DNA from: Myxocyprinus asiaticus
Lineage: Eukaryota > Chordata > Actinopteri > Cypriniformes > Catostomidae
Direction of reading: 5' to 3'
Assembly: GCF_019703515.2 (NCBI RefSeq)
Contig: NC_059359.1
Coordinates: forward strand, 2,779,001 to 2,843,000
Length of the DNA: 64,000 bases
Shown: one piece after another, positions 63,284-64,000 of the stretch
Numbering within the stretch: the stretch's first letter is position 1
Layout: every line of letters starts with the position of its first letter
Made by a program: the position numbers and the translations under genes
The notes under the pieces: model-generated
The model's input: only the letters and a program-made list of their open reading frames with translations
Database searches by the model: none
Told to the model about the DNA's origin: nothing

Positions 63284-64000
63284 GACAATTTAATCTTATA
63301 TTCTTATAGTTTTCACATTGATGTAAAGAAAAAGAGATTTTGTTTGCAGTACATTAGAGAATTAGGAACGAAAATGTGCTCAGTTGTCATGAAAATAATG
63401 TTACAATGCAAAATATCTCAATAGTCCCAATAAAGGCTTTATTTTCTTTCCACAAAATATAATTTCTTCTTTTTGGTTTTGGGATGAAACAGACTGGGAC
63501 ATATTCTTGACAGGTTTTGTGAGATTCATTCATATTGTTTCAGTCCTATGGCAGCGAGATTGAATTGACTCTGTGGATTATATTTTAAGTGAGACGTGAG
63601 GTCAGAAATTCAATGGAGAGATGAGATTAAACAAGATATCCCGAAAAATGTCAGCCCTACTCCATTCACACTAAATCTGTTGCTCTTGGATTCCCTTGAT
63701 GAGAGCGTTGTGAAGTCCAGCACAATTCATCTCATTTGTTTTGTGTCTGATGTGTGAGAAACCAGCGCTGTCTGATAATACGAAAGAGTAACAACCTTCC
63801 TCTATCTGAGCGGCAACAGATTGGATTTTCTCTACTAGAAGCATGAAGAAAAAGATAAAGACAAAAGGAATATTCCCTTTCAACGAAAACTGCAACAACC
63901 TTCAACTACAATCACTCTGATTGGTGTCTTCCACGATCCTAAATGATGTATATTTTCCTTTTAGAGAAGATTTAAAGGTGAAGTGTGTAGTTTTTTCAAT
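63284..64000. other. man1c1 intron or flank, no exon seen
   Basis: The 75-residue minus frame at 63671-63898 does not match GH47 and has no flanking splice logic. Confidence 0.45.

Overview
This is a vertebrate nuclear window, almost certainly from a teleost and most likely a cyprinid or close relative. The evidence is the repeat load: Tc1/Sleeping Beauty-type elements, fold-back MITEs beginning TTAAAGGAATATTC, a DIRS1-type retroelement, TTAA-target transposons and a tRNA-derived SINE, together with spliced exons of a vertebrate Golgi enzyme. Species is inference. There is no prokaryotic organisation: no operons, CRISPR arrays or stand-alone RNA genes were seen.

The only host gene I can support lies at the right end on the minus strand. 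It is the 3' part of man1c1 (class I alpha-1,2-mannosidase, GH47), with three coding exons at 61190-61362, 58807-58922 and 56854-57004. Reading frame, splice sites and stop codon all agree. The upstream exons lie beyond the window. Its introns hold an AT-rich degenerate tandem array and a decayed Tc1 element.

The other ~56 kb is intergenic and is a layered record of transposon insertions. From left to right: a small complete LTR element with two LTRs, a primer-binding-like site and a 5-bp target duplication (465-1539); a 5.3 kb TTAA-flanked element with remnants of a spliced THAP-domain transposase, itself invaded by a solo LTR, a SINE and a Tc1 element that landed inside an exon (2788-8065); a truncated non-LTR retrotransposon (9804-11606, minus); fold-back and hAT-type MITEs; a one-LTR element carrying a long proline-rich minisatellite ORF (24644-26094, minus); a Sleeping Beauty-type remnant (27533-28302); a tangled Tc1/inverted-repeat locus (32365-33612); a piggyBac-like element (36791-37953); a solo LTR (41430-41681); a broken DIRS1-like element fused to a Tc1 fragment (42963-45410); an Angel-like MITE interrupted by a hAT MITE (47241-48679); and two complete but inactive Tc1 elements (48713-50323 and 53370-54749).

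Every transposase or reverse transcriptase reading frame I could follow is broken. Points worth attention are the miniature LTR element, the THAP element and its insertion order, repeated loss of catalytic residues in Tc1 copies, CTCF-like motifs (some inside MITEs), a near-identical 102-bp inverted repeat and an isolated 22-bp inverted repeat. I did not find a clearly new biological system; the strongest candidates for undescribed families are the 465-1539 element and the 2788-8065 element. Family names rest on recognition of motifs and ends, not on a database search.
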